From a virus: a DNA stretch of 64,000 bases. Below are positions 41,520-49,445 of the stretch, one piece after another. Location of the stretch: IMG/VR virus record IMGVR_UViG_3300027839_000007, positions 1 to 64,000 of that record; one strand, given 5' to 3'. The stretch's first letter is position 1. The number at the start of each line of letters is the position of its first letter. A program made the position numbers and the translations under genes. The notes below the pieces were generated by a model, which saw nothing but the letters and a program-made list of their open reading frames with translations, was not told the origin of the DNA and searched no databases.

Positions 41520-44500
41520 ATGAGCAATGTAACTAAGACAGACGCCGAAGCTTTCTGTAGTGGCGTCATGGATTACTGCAGCCAGCACGGTTACGGTCCG
41601 GAGACCGTTGAACTGATGCTGAAGCGTGCAGCGGAAATGGTTCCGGATCTCGCTGAAGAGCTGGAGAAGACGGGGCAGCCGTTCCCATTCTCGTCCCCGA
41701 GGCTCCTCACTGGCAGTGCCCCGCCACCAGCAGAGGATACTAGGGAGGATATAGTCCGCCGAAATAGCGAGGCTGCCGCGCTCCGCGAGCGGAATCGTGG
41801 CGGGCTATGGGATTCCAAGACCGGTGAGCCGTACTGGTTCCCGTCGGAAATGGCTGCGGAAGAGCAGCGGCAGCACCAAGCGCGTACTAGTTTCAAGCGC
41901 CTTTATCCGTATTACGACGAAAAGGGGAAGGCTATTCCCGGGCAGCAGCCCTGGAAACAACGTGGTAATCCTGGCGCGTACGATCTCGGGAGGAAAGCCC
42001 ACGCCAAACGACTCGAAACGCCCCATCAAGCGGCAAATCGATCCACTCCGTACCAGCCGCCGACCCGGGCACACTTGCGCAAGATGACGGGCATGCAACG
42101 CCTGGCGCACCGGCGACTTGCCCAGATGCACGATGAGGTTGGCGGTGGTAAGCAGTTCATTGCTAATCGCGGCAGGCTTGAGCCCACTCCCTCGCCTGAA
42201 GTCACCAATCTGCTCAACAGGCGTGGCGACTCCTATCCTTTCTTGAAAAGCGTACAACGGGCAGGTTCTGAAGACTTCCAGAAAATTCCCCCGGAGGAAT
42301 GGAATACAGCACAGGGTGTAAAGTTCCGTGACTGGCAGTGGGATCCCGAGGAGACTAAATGGAATAGAGTGGACCCGGGTTCATGGACCGATTTGGGGCA
42401 GCGGATCTCGTCTGCGCCTGCCTGGGAATCCACTGGAGGCGAAGCCATATCGGGAGCGTTTCTGACTGCCGGGGACGTCATTGGCAATACCTACTCTGGA
42501 CTCACGGGCGCGCTAGCCGCGCCTATTGCTGCGACGCTGGGTGTTGGTGCCTCGGCGGCCTACCAAGGCGGCCGCGCTACTGATTATCTTAGAGGATTGC
42601 CAGAGCCATCCTCGTGGACCAATAGTGCAAGAGCAGGCGCGGATTCTCTTTGGGGCGGTGCATTAGCTGCCCGAGAGGACGTAGCTCGCGCGGTTCCGTT
42701 CTTTGGGAAGCATTACACCGGTAAGGACTACTTCCAGTGGTCACCATACTTCTCCAAGCGTGATCCTAATACCAGCGAATGGAAAGGTACCCCGGGCTCG
42801 AACGCTCCTAATCCGTCTTTGGTGGCGTATCTAAATGAACAGAGGCGGAAGTTCCCTGCCGGGTCGTGGATAGACCGTGATTGGCTTCACAAGCCGCGGA
42901 ACTTCTTTCCCGGCATGGGCCTGACGCCTCCTGAGCATACGGCTGCTGGTGTTGCTGAAGTCTTATCACCGTTCGCCGGAGCGTCAGCGGCACGTCTGGT
43001 CAAAACTGTAGCCAGGCGGACGGGCCGCGGTCTACGCATGTCGCGGTGGGCGCGAAAACCAGCTCACCTCGTGATGGGTTTCAAGAACAGTGACCAGGTG
43101 AGAAGGGCGTTGAGGCAGGGCGGATACGGGCTTGGCCTCCGCCGCGCTAATCCGTTGTATCGGATGGGCAAAGCGGTGGAACACTGGGGCAATAAAGCGC
43201 CTCCGCGTGTTGGAATGGTTACGTCGATACAAAACGGACTCAGAAGCGCAACATCACCGAAAGTATGGGCCCAGCGTGCAGGCAATGCGTTCCGCGACCC
43301 AATGATGGCCGCGCGCAGTGCGGGCAGGGTCGCGGGCAGGGTCGCGGGCAAAGTTCCAACAACGGCCGTAGTGCTCCAATCGGGTGCGGTGACGGCAATG
43401 GGCGGTTTCGGTAGCGATGAAGGTATGCAGCGACAAGGTGACATGTGGGATCGGATATGGGATTCAGCGTTTGGTGACCGTCAGGACAACGTCGGTGGAG
43501 TCGAGGGATTACTTGACATAGGTTGGCCAGCTAGAGGCTCCATCCCAACACGGGCGATGACAGTGGGGTCAACGCACTTCACAGATACGGTGCCATACCC
43601 ACTCTCCGCCGACAAGAAAACTCCCGACGGCCAACGCGTGCTTGGTATGGATTGGCGAAGCGCGGCACTTGATTCGGCGGCACGTGCGCATCCGTTGCTC
43701 AATTCCTTCTACCGCATCGAAATCGAGCCGGGCGGGGAAAAGAAGGCGCAGGCAGAAGCGCAGCGGTTGATAACAGATGGGAAGTACGGACGTGAATTCG
43801 GGCAACTTCCTCCCGAGTTCCTGCCAAATGAAATGATACGGGACATGCATGGCATAGATGTCCCGGTATCTCGTTTCCAGTGGTACGTGGAACGACAAGA
43901 AGGCATGTCCGACGCGCAGTTTCGTGCGGCGCAGGACGCGCAGCTGGCTAACCTCAAGGTGATTGAAGTTCCGGACCCGGCTCAACCAGGTGGCAGCCGG
44001 GTGAAGCGTTACTTGACGTTCAAGTCTGCTTGGGAGCAGGTTGATCAGCTTGACGAGAAGAACAGGCACGCGGAGGGGGTGGACCGTCACTCGATTAGTC
44101 TTCCTGGAACATCGACTTTCTCTCGCAGGATTGCACCCAGGCTTAATCCACAGGATATTGAGTACCAGGAAAAGGTGTATAAGCGACATGCGCTCCGCAA
44201 GGCGGCGTTCATGGCTGATCCAGATGTGGAGGCTGCAACTCGTGGTTGGGCTGAGTATGTTGGTGAGCTCTATTCTAGAAAGATCAAGCCGCAGTATTAC
44301 ATGGAGCAGCAGTATCCGGGCGTGCGGGAGCGCAGGCAGAAACAGGAGCAACAGGAGCAACAGGAGCAACAGGAGCAGCTGCAGCGGCGGCGGAATCCTG
44401 TTGGTCCTGTGCAGGAGCCGCCACCCTACCTGCAGCGGCCATCCGCTGGTACTCCCAGTAGATCAAGTCTCTTGTTACGCGGCACGGATGATAGCAACGC

Positions 44501-46094
44501 AATCTCATCGCAGTTGGATGATCCAATGAAAAAAAGCAATTGGCGCCCACGTATCACTGTTGACTCCCAGTCCGTTGATGCGCTCTTCGGATCGTTTAAT
44601 CGTCCGTCCTGCATGACGAAGAAGTCGCAGCAGCCATCCACGCCGCTCGATGCGGGGCCGCCGCTGAGCGAAGACCCGCCAGGGCCCGAGCTGCTCTCAG
44701 AAGGCGACATCCCGCCAGAGTGGCTCTCAGAAGAAAGTGCTTCACCAGTCGTTGACTTGCCGGAAAGCGGAACTCCGGTGCTACCTACTACAGATGTTAT
44801 CGCACCCGAGACCTATCTCCCGCCGCCTCGGAATGACGGTCCCAGCCCCCCACCGCTCAGTGCGGGGCCGCTTCCGCCATTGCGGGCGAAGCCTTATGAT
44901 CCTCGCGTACCCTGGACCCAACCCCCTGAGGGAACACTGGAACGCCCCATGGCGCCGACTGGTATTCCTGACTCGTTCTTGTACGGAGATATGGACAACA
45001 ACGTGTTTGATGAGATGGTGACTGCTGATGATCAGAAGCCATGGGCTGCACTTGAAACTTACAAGCAAGAGTTGACGGAGTATCTCACGAGTTCTGAGAG
45101 CACTGGTGTACATGCAACTCCCGAGAGTCCTGCTGCTGGCGTTGGGCATACTACGGATGCAGTTCGGCAGGATGCTACCAAGGAATTGCTGCGCATCCAT
45201 ATGATTCAGCAGGCTCGTGACCTGAGAACGAAGCTTGGCAATGATACGCCCGTGTATCCGCAGCAGATCGCTGCCACGGCTGATAAGTTTATGAAGAAGT
45301 TTAAAGTTGACGGGGTGATCGACAACGAAGATGTGGGGACTATAGCCGATCATAATAGTGAGATAGCTGCCATGCTTGCGCAGGCACCGGACGCGAGTGG
45401 GTTCGGTAAGGTCAAGGATTTCCTGCAGGATCGTAGTCCATTGGAACTTGGACTGTTGATGGTGGGCATACCCCTGGCACTCATAGGTCTGTTTGGTGCG
45501 ATCAGTGGAGAAGGCGGCTTCGGTAGCTTCATGGCACTGTTACTTGGTGGTGCTGCCACCGCTGCTGGCTTAGGTGCTTTCGGGCGTTTCAAGAAGACGA
45601 AGCCCAGTATTCCCAGCGCCACGGCCGCGGGCCCTGCAGGTTTACACAAGGGCAGGGGTGTTGACGCTATGGTGGCGTTATATGATTCTCCACCGACGGA
45701 AGCCGTACCAGAGCCCAAAAGTACGGCTATGAACGCCCTTGATGCTCACCTGTGGCGTGATGCGCAGCGCCCGGGGAAAGGTGGTCCATTGGAGCCGCAA
45801 TTGCAGAAGCTGTTGAAAGCTTTGCACGGCGACTGGGCGGAGAAGAAGCTGGCGAGGAACTGGCCGCTGTCCCCGGTATTCGGTATGGATGATGCAGGTA
45901 TTTTGGCACATGGCGCAGCGGAGATGGGAGTTACTCCCGCTATGGCTGGAAAACTTATCAAGATCTACCAACAGCTTCTGACGCGGCGGAAGAGCCACCC
46001 ACGTTATCAGCCAGCCCAGAAGCCGGAAGTTCCCGGAGCATCCGATGATGGCACCCCGACCCGGGAAGGTGCTCCGGTCAAACCGGATTTCTAG
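41520..46094 (+). CDS. Giant virion-like protein 2
   Basis: 1524 residues, not recognised. ATG 41520 starts a clear SNVTKTDAEAFCSGVMDYCSQHGYG opening; the frame is open back to 41283 but only inside the previous gene. Hydrophobic Gly/Ala segments near 320-350 (GAFLTAGDVIGNTYSG, then LAAPIAATLGVGASAAY) and near 1310-1360 (LGLLMVGIPLALIGLFGAIS, LLLGGAATAAGLGAFGRF) look membrane-inserting. Two tandem-repeat patches: RVAGRVAGK (43325-43350) and QEQ repeats (44341-44376). The C-terminal 150 residues are globular. It is the second of two giant genes in tandem, probably co-expressed virion or internal proteins. Confidence 0.75.
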   Translation: MSNVTKTDAEAFCSGVMDYCSQHGYGPETVELMLKRAAEMVPDLAEELEKTGQPFPFSSPRLLTGSAPPPAEDTREDIVRRNSEAAALRERNRGGLWDSKTGEPYWFPSEMAAEEQRQHQARTSFKRLYPYYDEKGKAIPGQQPWKQRGNPGAYDLGRKAHAKRLETPHQAANRSTPYQPPTRAHLRKMTGMQRLAHRRLAQMHDEVGGGKQFIANRGRLEPTPSPEVTNLLNRRGDSYPFLKSVQRAGSEDFQKIPPEEWNTAQGVKFRDWQWDPEETKWNRVDPGSWTDLGQRISSAPAWESTGGEAISGAFLTAGDVIGNTYSGLTGALAAPIAATLGVGASAAYQGGRATDYLRGLPEPSSWTNSARAGADSLWGGALAAREDVARAVPFFGKHYTGKDYFQWSPYFSKRDPNTSEWKGTPGSNAPNPSLVAYLNEQRRKFPAGSWIDRDWLHKPRNFFPGMGLTPPEHTAAGVAEVLSPFAGASAARLVKTVARRTGRGLRMSRWARKPAHLVMGFKNSDQVRRALRQGGYGLGLRRANPLYRMGKAVEHWGNKAPPRVGMVTSIQNGLRSATSPKVWAQRAGNAFRDPMMAARSAGRVAGRVAGKVPTTAVVLQSGAVTAMGGFGSDEGMQRQGDMWDRIWDSAFGDRQDNVGGVEGLLDIGWPARGSIPTRAMTVGSTHFTDTVPYPLSADKKTPDGQRVLGMDWRSAALDSAARAHPLLNSFYRIEIEPGGEKKAQAEAQRLITDGKYGREFGQLPPEFLPNEMIRDMHGIDVPVSRFQWYVERQEGMSDAQFRAAQDAQLANLKVIEVPDPAQPGGSRVKRYLTFKSAWEQVDQLDEKNRHAEGVDRHSISLPGTSTFSRRIAPRLNPQDIEYQEKVYKRHALRKAAFMADPDVEAATRGWAEYVGELYSRKIKPQYYMEQQYPGVRERRQKQEQQEQQEQQEQLQRRRNPVGPVQEPPPYLQRPSAGTPSRSSLLLRGTDDSNAISSQLDDPMKKSNWRPRITVDSQSVDALFGSFNRPSCMTKKSQQPSTPLDAGPPLSEDPPGPELLSEGDIPPEWLSEESASPVVDLPESGTPVLPTTDVIAPETYLPPPRNDGPSPPPLSAGPLPPLRAKPYDPRVPWTQPPEGTLERPMAPTGIPDSFLYGDMDNNVFDEMVTADDQKPWAALETYKQELTEYLTSSESTGVHATPESPAAGVGHTTDAVRQDATKELLRIHMIQQARDLRTKLGNDTPVYPQQIAATADKFMKKFKVDGVIDNEDVGTIADHNSEIAAMLAQAPDASGFGKVKDFLQDRSPLELGLLMVGIPLALIGLFGAISGEGGFGSFMALLLGGAATAAGLGAFGRFKKTKPSIPSATAAGPAGLHKGRGVDAMVALYDSPPTEAVPEPKSTAMNALDAHLWRDAQRPGKGGPLEPQLQKLLKALHGDWAEKKLARNWPLSPVFGMDDAGILAHGAAEMGVTPAMAGKLIKIYQQLLTRRKSHPRYQPAQKPEVPGASDDGTPTREGAPVKPDF
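43318..43352 (+). repeat. 12-bp direct repeat in giant gene 2
   Basis: The unit agggtcgcgggc occurs twice in tandem with a third partial copy, encoding GRVAGRVAGKV. Short, in-frame, probably recent duplication. No function implied. Confidence 0.8.
44341..44379 (+). repeat. 9-bp direct repeat encoding Gln/Glu run
   Basis: The unit caggagcaa is repeated about four times, giving a QEQ run in giant protein 2. In-frame microsatellite that may vary in length between isolates. Confidence 0.8.
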
Positions 46095-46162
46095 CAGCCG
46101 AGCTACGCACTCGAAGTCGCAGGGACTGGCGCTCCACCCGCCCTCGGCGGGCAGCCGTAGCA

Positions 46163-46186
46163 CTCTCTATTGGCGCCAATAGAGAG
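46163..46186. promoter_or_regulatory. Palindromic operator-like site, copy 3 (longest)
   Basis: The core CTATTGGCGCCAATAG at 46167-46182 is extended on both sides into a perfect 24-base palindrome. It sits in the 189-base gap after giant gene 2 and about 98 bases before the likely start of the next gene, so here it is not next to the ribosome site. This favours a DNA-level site over an RNA hairpin masking the start. A hairpin CCCGCC/GGCGGG just upstream (near 46136) has no T-tract. Confidence 0.75.
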
Positions 46187-46283
46187 ATCGTTTCCGCGGC
46201 ACAAGGCTTCACAAGGTAGCCTAGTCTGGGTTATCACAAAAGCATCGTACTCATCCTCCTTCCATACTTTCGGAGGAAGTGCT

Positions 46284-46865
46284 GTGCATCCACCAATTGA
46301 AGACGCATCACCCAGGCCGCCTGTCCCGTTCATAGATCAGATCAATGAGCTCCGCCAGATATGCGTAAAGAGTAATGCTAAGAAGGTGCATAAGGCGGTA
46401 TTGGCGCTCACGTCAGCTGAGCGACAACGTCGTATGGATCACGGGCCAAATTCCTACGCAGCGCTGCCCGTGTGCTTCCTAGGCACGGAAATACCTGACG
46501 ACTTCGAAATCTTCTGGGCAGTGCACGGCCCAGGCCCGTTTTTTGGAATTGATGGGCATACGACCAGGCGGTCTGTTGACCTTGGCATGGTTTTCCATAC
46601 CATGTCTCATGATGAAGACAAAGACAAAGACAACCGGCAGGTAGTCGAGGTCCTGCCACACGGGCTTTGTTTTGTGGAGCAGGAAGACGCCGAGTCCATG
46701 GCGTACCTGCTGTCTAGCGCCAGGAAGGCTATCAAGCGCAAGGAGGCGGAGCACACTCGTTCAGTACTAGGAAAAAAGGAACGAAAACATGTCCGCCGAA
46801 AAACACCAAGAAGACCCCCTGACGCTGACGATCCAGGAACAGAACCCGGAAGCGCTGACAGCTGA
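46284..46865 (+). CDS. Hypothetical protein under palindromic site
   Basis: 193 residues, not recognised. I chose GTG 46284 because ggaggaa lies just upstream; a frame open from TTG 46170 would start inside the palindrome. Mixed alpha/beta core (about 40-130) with a short Asp/Lys run (DEDKDKDN), then a basic tail (KKERKHVRRKTPRRPPD) and an acidic end. The tail part overlaps the next gene by 77 bases, so its odd composition may reflect double coding. Confidence 0.65.
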   Translation: MHPPIEDASPRPPVPFIDQINELRQICVKSNAKKVHKAVLALTSAERQRRMDHGPNSYAALPVCFLGTEIPDDFEIFWAVHGPGPFFGIDGHTTRRSVDLGMVFHTMSHDEDKDKDNRQVVEVLPHGLCFVEQEDAESMAYLLSSARKAIKRKEAEHTRSVLGKKERKHVRRKTPRRPPDADDPGTEPGSADS

Positions 46866-47082
46866 CGGGTTTGATGACGCGATTATTGGTCTCGCGTACC
46901 GGGCTGGATCAGAGCCCCTCGTAGCGTACTCGACCAGCCAGTGCATCCAGGTGCTGATGGATCGGGACGGGATGACCTACGACGAAGCTGTTGAGTACTT
47001 TAATTTCAACGTCGTCGACGCCTACATGGGCGAAGGGACGCCTATATTTATCAGGCAAAAAGACGAGTTTCTGGCATTCTAA
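46789..47082 (+). CDS. Conserved-type small acidic protein
   Basis: 97 residues. The core (DGFDDAIIGLAYRAGSEPLV, then CIQVLMDRDGMTYDEAVEYF and FNVVDAYMGEGTPIF) matches a small protein common in phages and some bacteria, from memory; the function of that family is not known to me. ATG 46789 has aaaagga upstream and overlaps the previous gene by 77 bases. Confidence 0.78.
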   Translation: MSAEKHQEDPLTLTIQEQNPEALTADGFDDAIIGLAYRAGSEPLVAYSTSQCIQVLMDRDGMTYDEAVEYFNFNVVDAYMGEGTPIFIRQKDEFLAF

Positions 47083-47374
47083 TTCCACGAGGCGCCGCGC
47101 TGTTATAGAATTCATGTATTACAACTTTCACTCGGATTTGTCGAAGGTACCGACAGGTTAGGGGATCATGGTTTGTTCACAGGAGGTGGAAAATCGATCC
47201 GGGTAACTGGCTCTAGCATAGGCTGCGGGCTGGGAGGCGTGTGGCGGATGTACCTGCATTTGCCGCCACAAGTTGTCGCCGGTTATTCGGCGGCATAGGA
47301 CTTTGGGTTGGGGTGTCCAAGGGGTCTTGGTGAAAGTTTTTACTTACGTATGTGGCACCACGCGAGGGAACGCA
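47083..47374. other. 292-base stretch with only a micro-ORF
   Basis: No normal gene on either strand. A frame of 16 codons (ATG 47248, or GTG 47239 with tgggagg upstream, to TAG 47298) encodes MYLHLPPQVVAGYSAA, which looks protein-like. Dyads near 47244-47269 (ggcgg/ccgcc) and 47277-47292 (cgccg/cggcg) may form hairpins. The holin-like gene frame is open back to 47273, so its start could be as early as GTG 47330. No consensus promoter seen. Confidence 0.4.
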
Positions 47375-47605
47375 ATGGAGCTGGCACCACTTCTGCAAGA
47401 ATACGGAATCATGGTAACCCTGGTTCTGTTTTTTGTTTGGCAAAGCTGGAAACGTGAGCAACGACTGGCTGGCCGTATCGACACGATCGAGGGAGAGTAT
47501 ACGGCCACTCTTAAGGAGCTGGTGCGCAGGTCCAACGATGTGATTGCGGCGAACACCGAAATCATGGAGCAGCTGAAGAAGCACTTGGCGCGGATCGAGA
47601 ATTAG
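47375..47605 (+). CDS. Holin-like small membrane protein
   Basis: 76 residues: a single N-terminal hydrophobic helix (about 9-23, YGIMVTLVLFFVWQSW) followed by a charged coiled-coil (REQRLAGRIDTIEGEYTATL...). This one-helix-plus-coil layout is common in phage holins, antiholins and spanin-like proteins. ATG 47375 has gaggga upstream; GTG 47330 is an alternative. No endolysin is adjacent, so the lysis role is inference. Confidence 0.65.
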   Translation: MELAPLLQEYGIMVTLVLFFVWQSWKREQRLAGRIDTIEGEYTATLKELVRRSNDVIAANTEIMEQLKKHLARIEN

Positions 47606-47652
47606 TAAACCAAGTTTCGACGTGAAGCTATTCCCAGGGAAGCGGAATAATC

Positions 47653-47973
47653 ATGTCACGTGATCAAGAATATAAGTTCTTCTATAAGATCTCTCGCAAG
47701 ATCCGAAACGAACTCCCATGCGGCAACAAGTTGCGCGTGGTGCTGAAAGCTGATCTCGTTGAGCACGGGATGTGCGAGTTCGATACCAAGCGCCCTGAGC
47801 GCGGTTTCATGATCACGATATACAAGAGTGGTAGTGAAGAGCATGATATTCACATCCTCTTGCATGAGTACGCCCATGTACTCTCATGGTTCTGCGACGA
47901 AGAAGATCATGGTGTTGCATGGCAGTCCGCATATGGGCGAATATACCGTTGGTATGAGAAGATAGCGGAGTAG
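47653..47973 (+). CDS. SprT-like zinc metallopeptidase
   Basis: 106 residues. HEYAH at 71-75 is a zincin HExxH motif and a further His follows at H86 in DHGVAW, matching the SprT/WLM arrangement of HExxH plus HGxx(F/W). It would use zinc to cut proteins; cellular SprT-family members act on DNA-bound proteins. No signal peptide, so it acts in the cytoplasm or virion. The gene stands 48 bases after the holin-like gene. Confidence 0.72.
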   Translation: MSRDQEYKFFYKISRKIRNELPCGNKLRVVLKADLVEHGMCEFDTKRPERGFMITIYKSGSEEHDIHILLHEYAHVLSWFCDEEDHGVAWQSAYGRIYRWYEKIAE

Positions 47974-48008
47974 AGGGTATATACAACAAAATGAAATAAG
48001 GTGTTGCG

Positions 48009-48335
48009 ATGGCAAGGAAGCCATTCAGTGTCGGATGCTTTGCTTTACTGTGGCTCTTCATAGCAGCAGTATCAGCATATGACACATTCAGATGTGTGCA
48101 GGATGCCAACTTTCTTATCGATGTCGAGTTGAATCCCGTCGCGAGATGGATACTGCGGCGAGGCGGCGTATCGCTTCTCGTGGGGTGTAAGTTCCTCGGC
48201 AATTCCCTGGTGCTCGGCGCGCTCTGTTGGATATGGGCATGTAAGCACCGTTTTTCTATTCCCATTATTTGTGTGGTAGCCCTGGTGCAGTTATTTGTGT
48301 TATTTACGTATTGTCCTAACGTTCCCTGGGGATAG
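48009..48335 (+). CDS. Multi-pass membrane protein (DUF5658-like)
   Basis: 108 residues with three hydrophobic helices (about 9-23, 54-73, 80-96), starting MARKPFSVGCFALLWLFIAA and containing ELNPVARWILRRGG, a pattern like DUF5658 membrane proteins. No catalytic motif. A lysis or envelope role is possible. Confidence 0.65.
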   Translation: MARKPFSVGCFALLWLFIAAVSAYDTFRCVQDANFLIDVELNPVARWILRRGGVSLLVGCKFLGNSLVLGALCWIWACKHRFSIPIICVVALVQLFVLFTYCPNVPWG

Positions 48336-48340
48336 GGATC

Positions 48341-48466
48341 ATGTCCAAAGATTTGCAGAAATTGAAAGAGGAGCTGGCGCAGGCTGAGAGGGCCAAACTG
48401 GAAGAGCGCAGAGCTCAATTTCCATCGACATGCACTGAGAAGATGTTACGATTGCTAGCACCATGA
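48341..48466 (+). CDS. Small helical protein
   Basis: 41 residues, MSKDLQKLKEELAQAERAKL then EERRAQ and a short tail; one amphipathic coiled helix. ATG follows atagggatc. The stop overlaps the next gene start (ATGA). Too small to assign. Confidence 0.55.
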   Translation: MSKDLQKLKEELAQAERAKLEERRAQFPSTCTEKMLRLLAP

Positions 48467-49206
48467 AAACAACGCTAGCCCTGGGCATGACCACCTGCCC
48501 GCGCGGTGACGAGTGTTATCTACATGCTGCTATATTGAGCCTGGTTAACGCTGGTTTCTGCCAGGACCTCCATCTCTTCTGCGAACCCGGCGCTGAGGAA
48601 ACTCCCGGGTGGCCGCAGGTTATTCGTCATGAGCACGAAGAGACTCTCGGCGCCTTTCGTAATTGGCGTTTTGCTCTACGGTACCTGCTGGATAACACGG
48701 ATGCAGACTGGATCATGATTGTGCAGGACGACACGATCTGGACTGATGACGCTGCAGACATATTACAGGAAGCCATGGATACCGTTGAGTCGCACACGGT
48801 GGGCTTCCTATCGCCGTATGCCAGCCCAGCCATGGTTGCCAAGCGGTACAAGACTTCAGGTGGCGATGCGCCGTTGCGGGAGAGCATAACTCCCCAGTGG
48901 ATAGACGCATGGCATGGTAATCGTACATCGGCGATGTACACGCAGACTTTCTGGGGCGCACTTGCGCTGTGCATCCCCAGGCGATCTGCCAGCAGGTTGT
49001 TGCGTGCGCCTCGTTTTGTAAATCACGTGCACCATCGTCAAATAGACGTTGTGGTTGGCGAGTCTTTCCGTGACGCCAATTTGTCTCGCAAGCTGTATAT
49101 CCCCAGTTTATGCGATCATATCGGCGCTATTAGTTCCCTGGGTCGGCACAAGATTCCTAGTATTGCCTGGGGGCGCAAGGGAGTGGGATTCAAAGGTAAG
49201 GCGTAG
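48463..49206 (+). CDS. GT-A type glycosyltransferase
   Basis: 247 residues. Begins TLALGMTTCPRGDECYLHAA, then a WIMIVQDDTIWTDDAADIL segment with the metal/nucleotide-sugar binding DD at 89-90. Similar in layout to the gene at 14503 and to other small phage GTs. No membrane segment. It lies at the start of the second virion-like block. Confidence 0.75.
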   Translation: MKTTLALGMTTCPRGDECYLHAAILSLVNAGFCQDLHLFCEPGAEETPGWPQVIRHEHEETLGAFRNWRFALRYLLDNTDADWIMIVQDDTIWTDDAADILQEAMDTVESHTVGFLSPYASPAMVAKRYKTSGGDAPLRESITPQWIDAWHGNRTSAMYTQTFWGALALCIPRRSASRLLRAPRFVNHVHHRQIDVVVGESFRDANLSRKLYIPSLCDHIGAISSLGRHKIPSIAWGRKGVGFKGKA

Positions 49207-49211
49207 CGACA

Positions 49212-49445
49212 TTGGCTGATGACCACACTTCGGGTAAACTCGACAACAGCGCGACGAACCCCATCCCGATGGCAGGTTCTGGTCGTCAGAAACTGGCCCA
49301 TGAATGCAGGGAAGCGGCAAGGAACTCGCGGGGTTCGTCGTGCTCTTCTAAATCGGATAGCCCAAGGACGGCGCTATGGCGGAAACGGGGAAAAAGCCAG
49401 GTGATCTTCAACGGCCCGCCGCCGGGATACTCGCACAGCTCCTGA
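49212..49445 (+). CDS. Doubtful small frame overlapping virion-like gene
   Basis: 77 residues from TTG 49212 (MADDHTSGKLDNSATNP...). It fills most of a 169-base gap but overlaps the next gene by 70 bases and its C-terminal part is Ser/Arg-rich, as expected of out-of-frame sequence. A competing frame (ATG 49219, 61 residues) is very basic. I consider the gap likely untranslated or holding only one of these small proteins. Confidence 0.25.
   Translation: MADDHTSGKLDNSATNPIPMAGSGRQKLAHECREAARNSRGSSCSSKSDSPRTALWRKRGKSQVIFNGPPPGYSHSS

Noticed and set aside
46130-46150. Terminator after giant gene 2
   Set aside because: CCCGCC/GGCGGG stem exists but the loop is only 3 bases and no T-tract follows.
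49219-49404. 61-residue basic protein
   Set aside because: Arg-rich composition typical of out-of-frame sequence and heavy overlap with a better gene.
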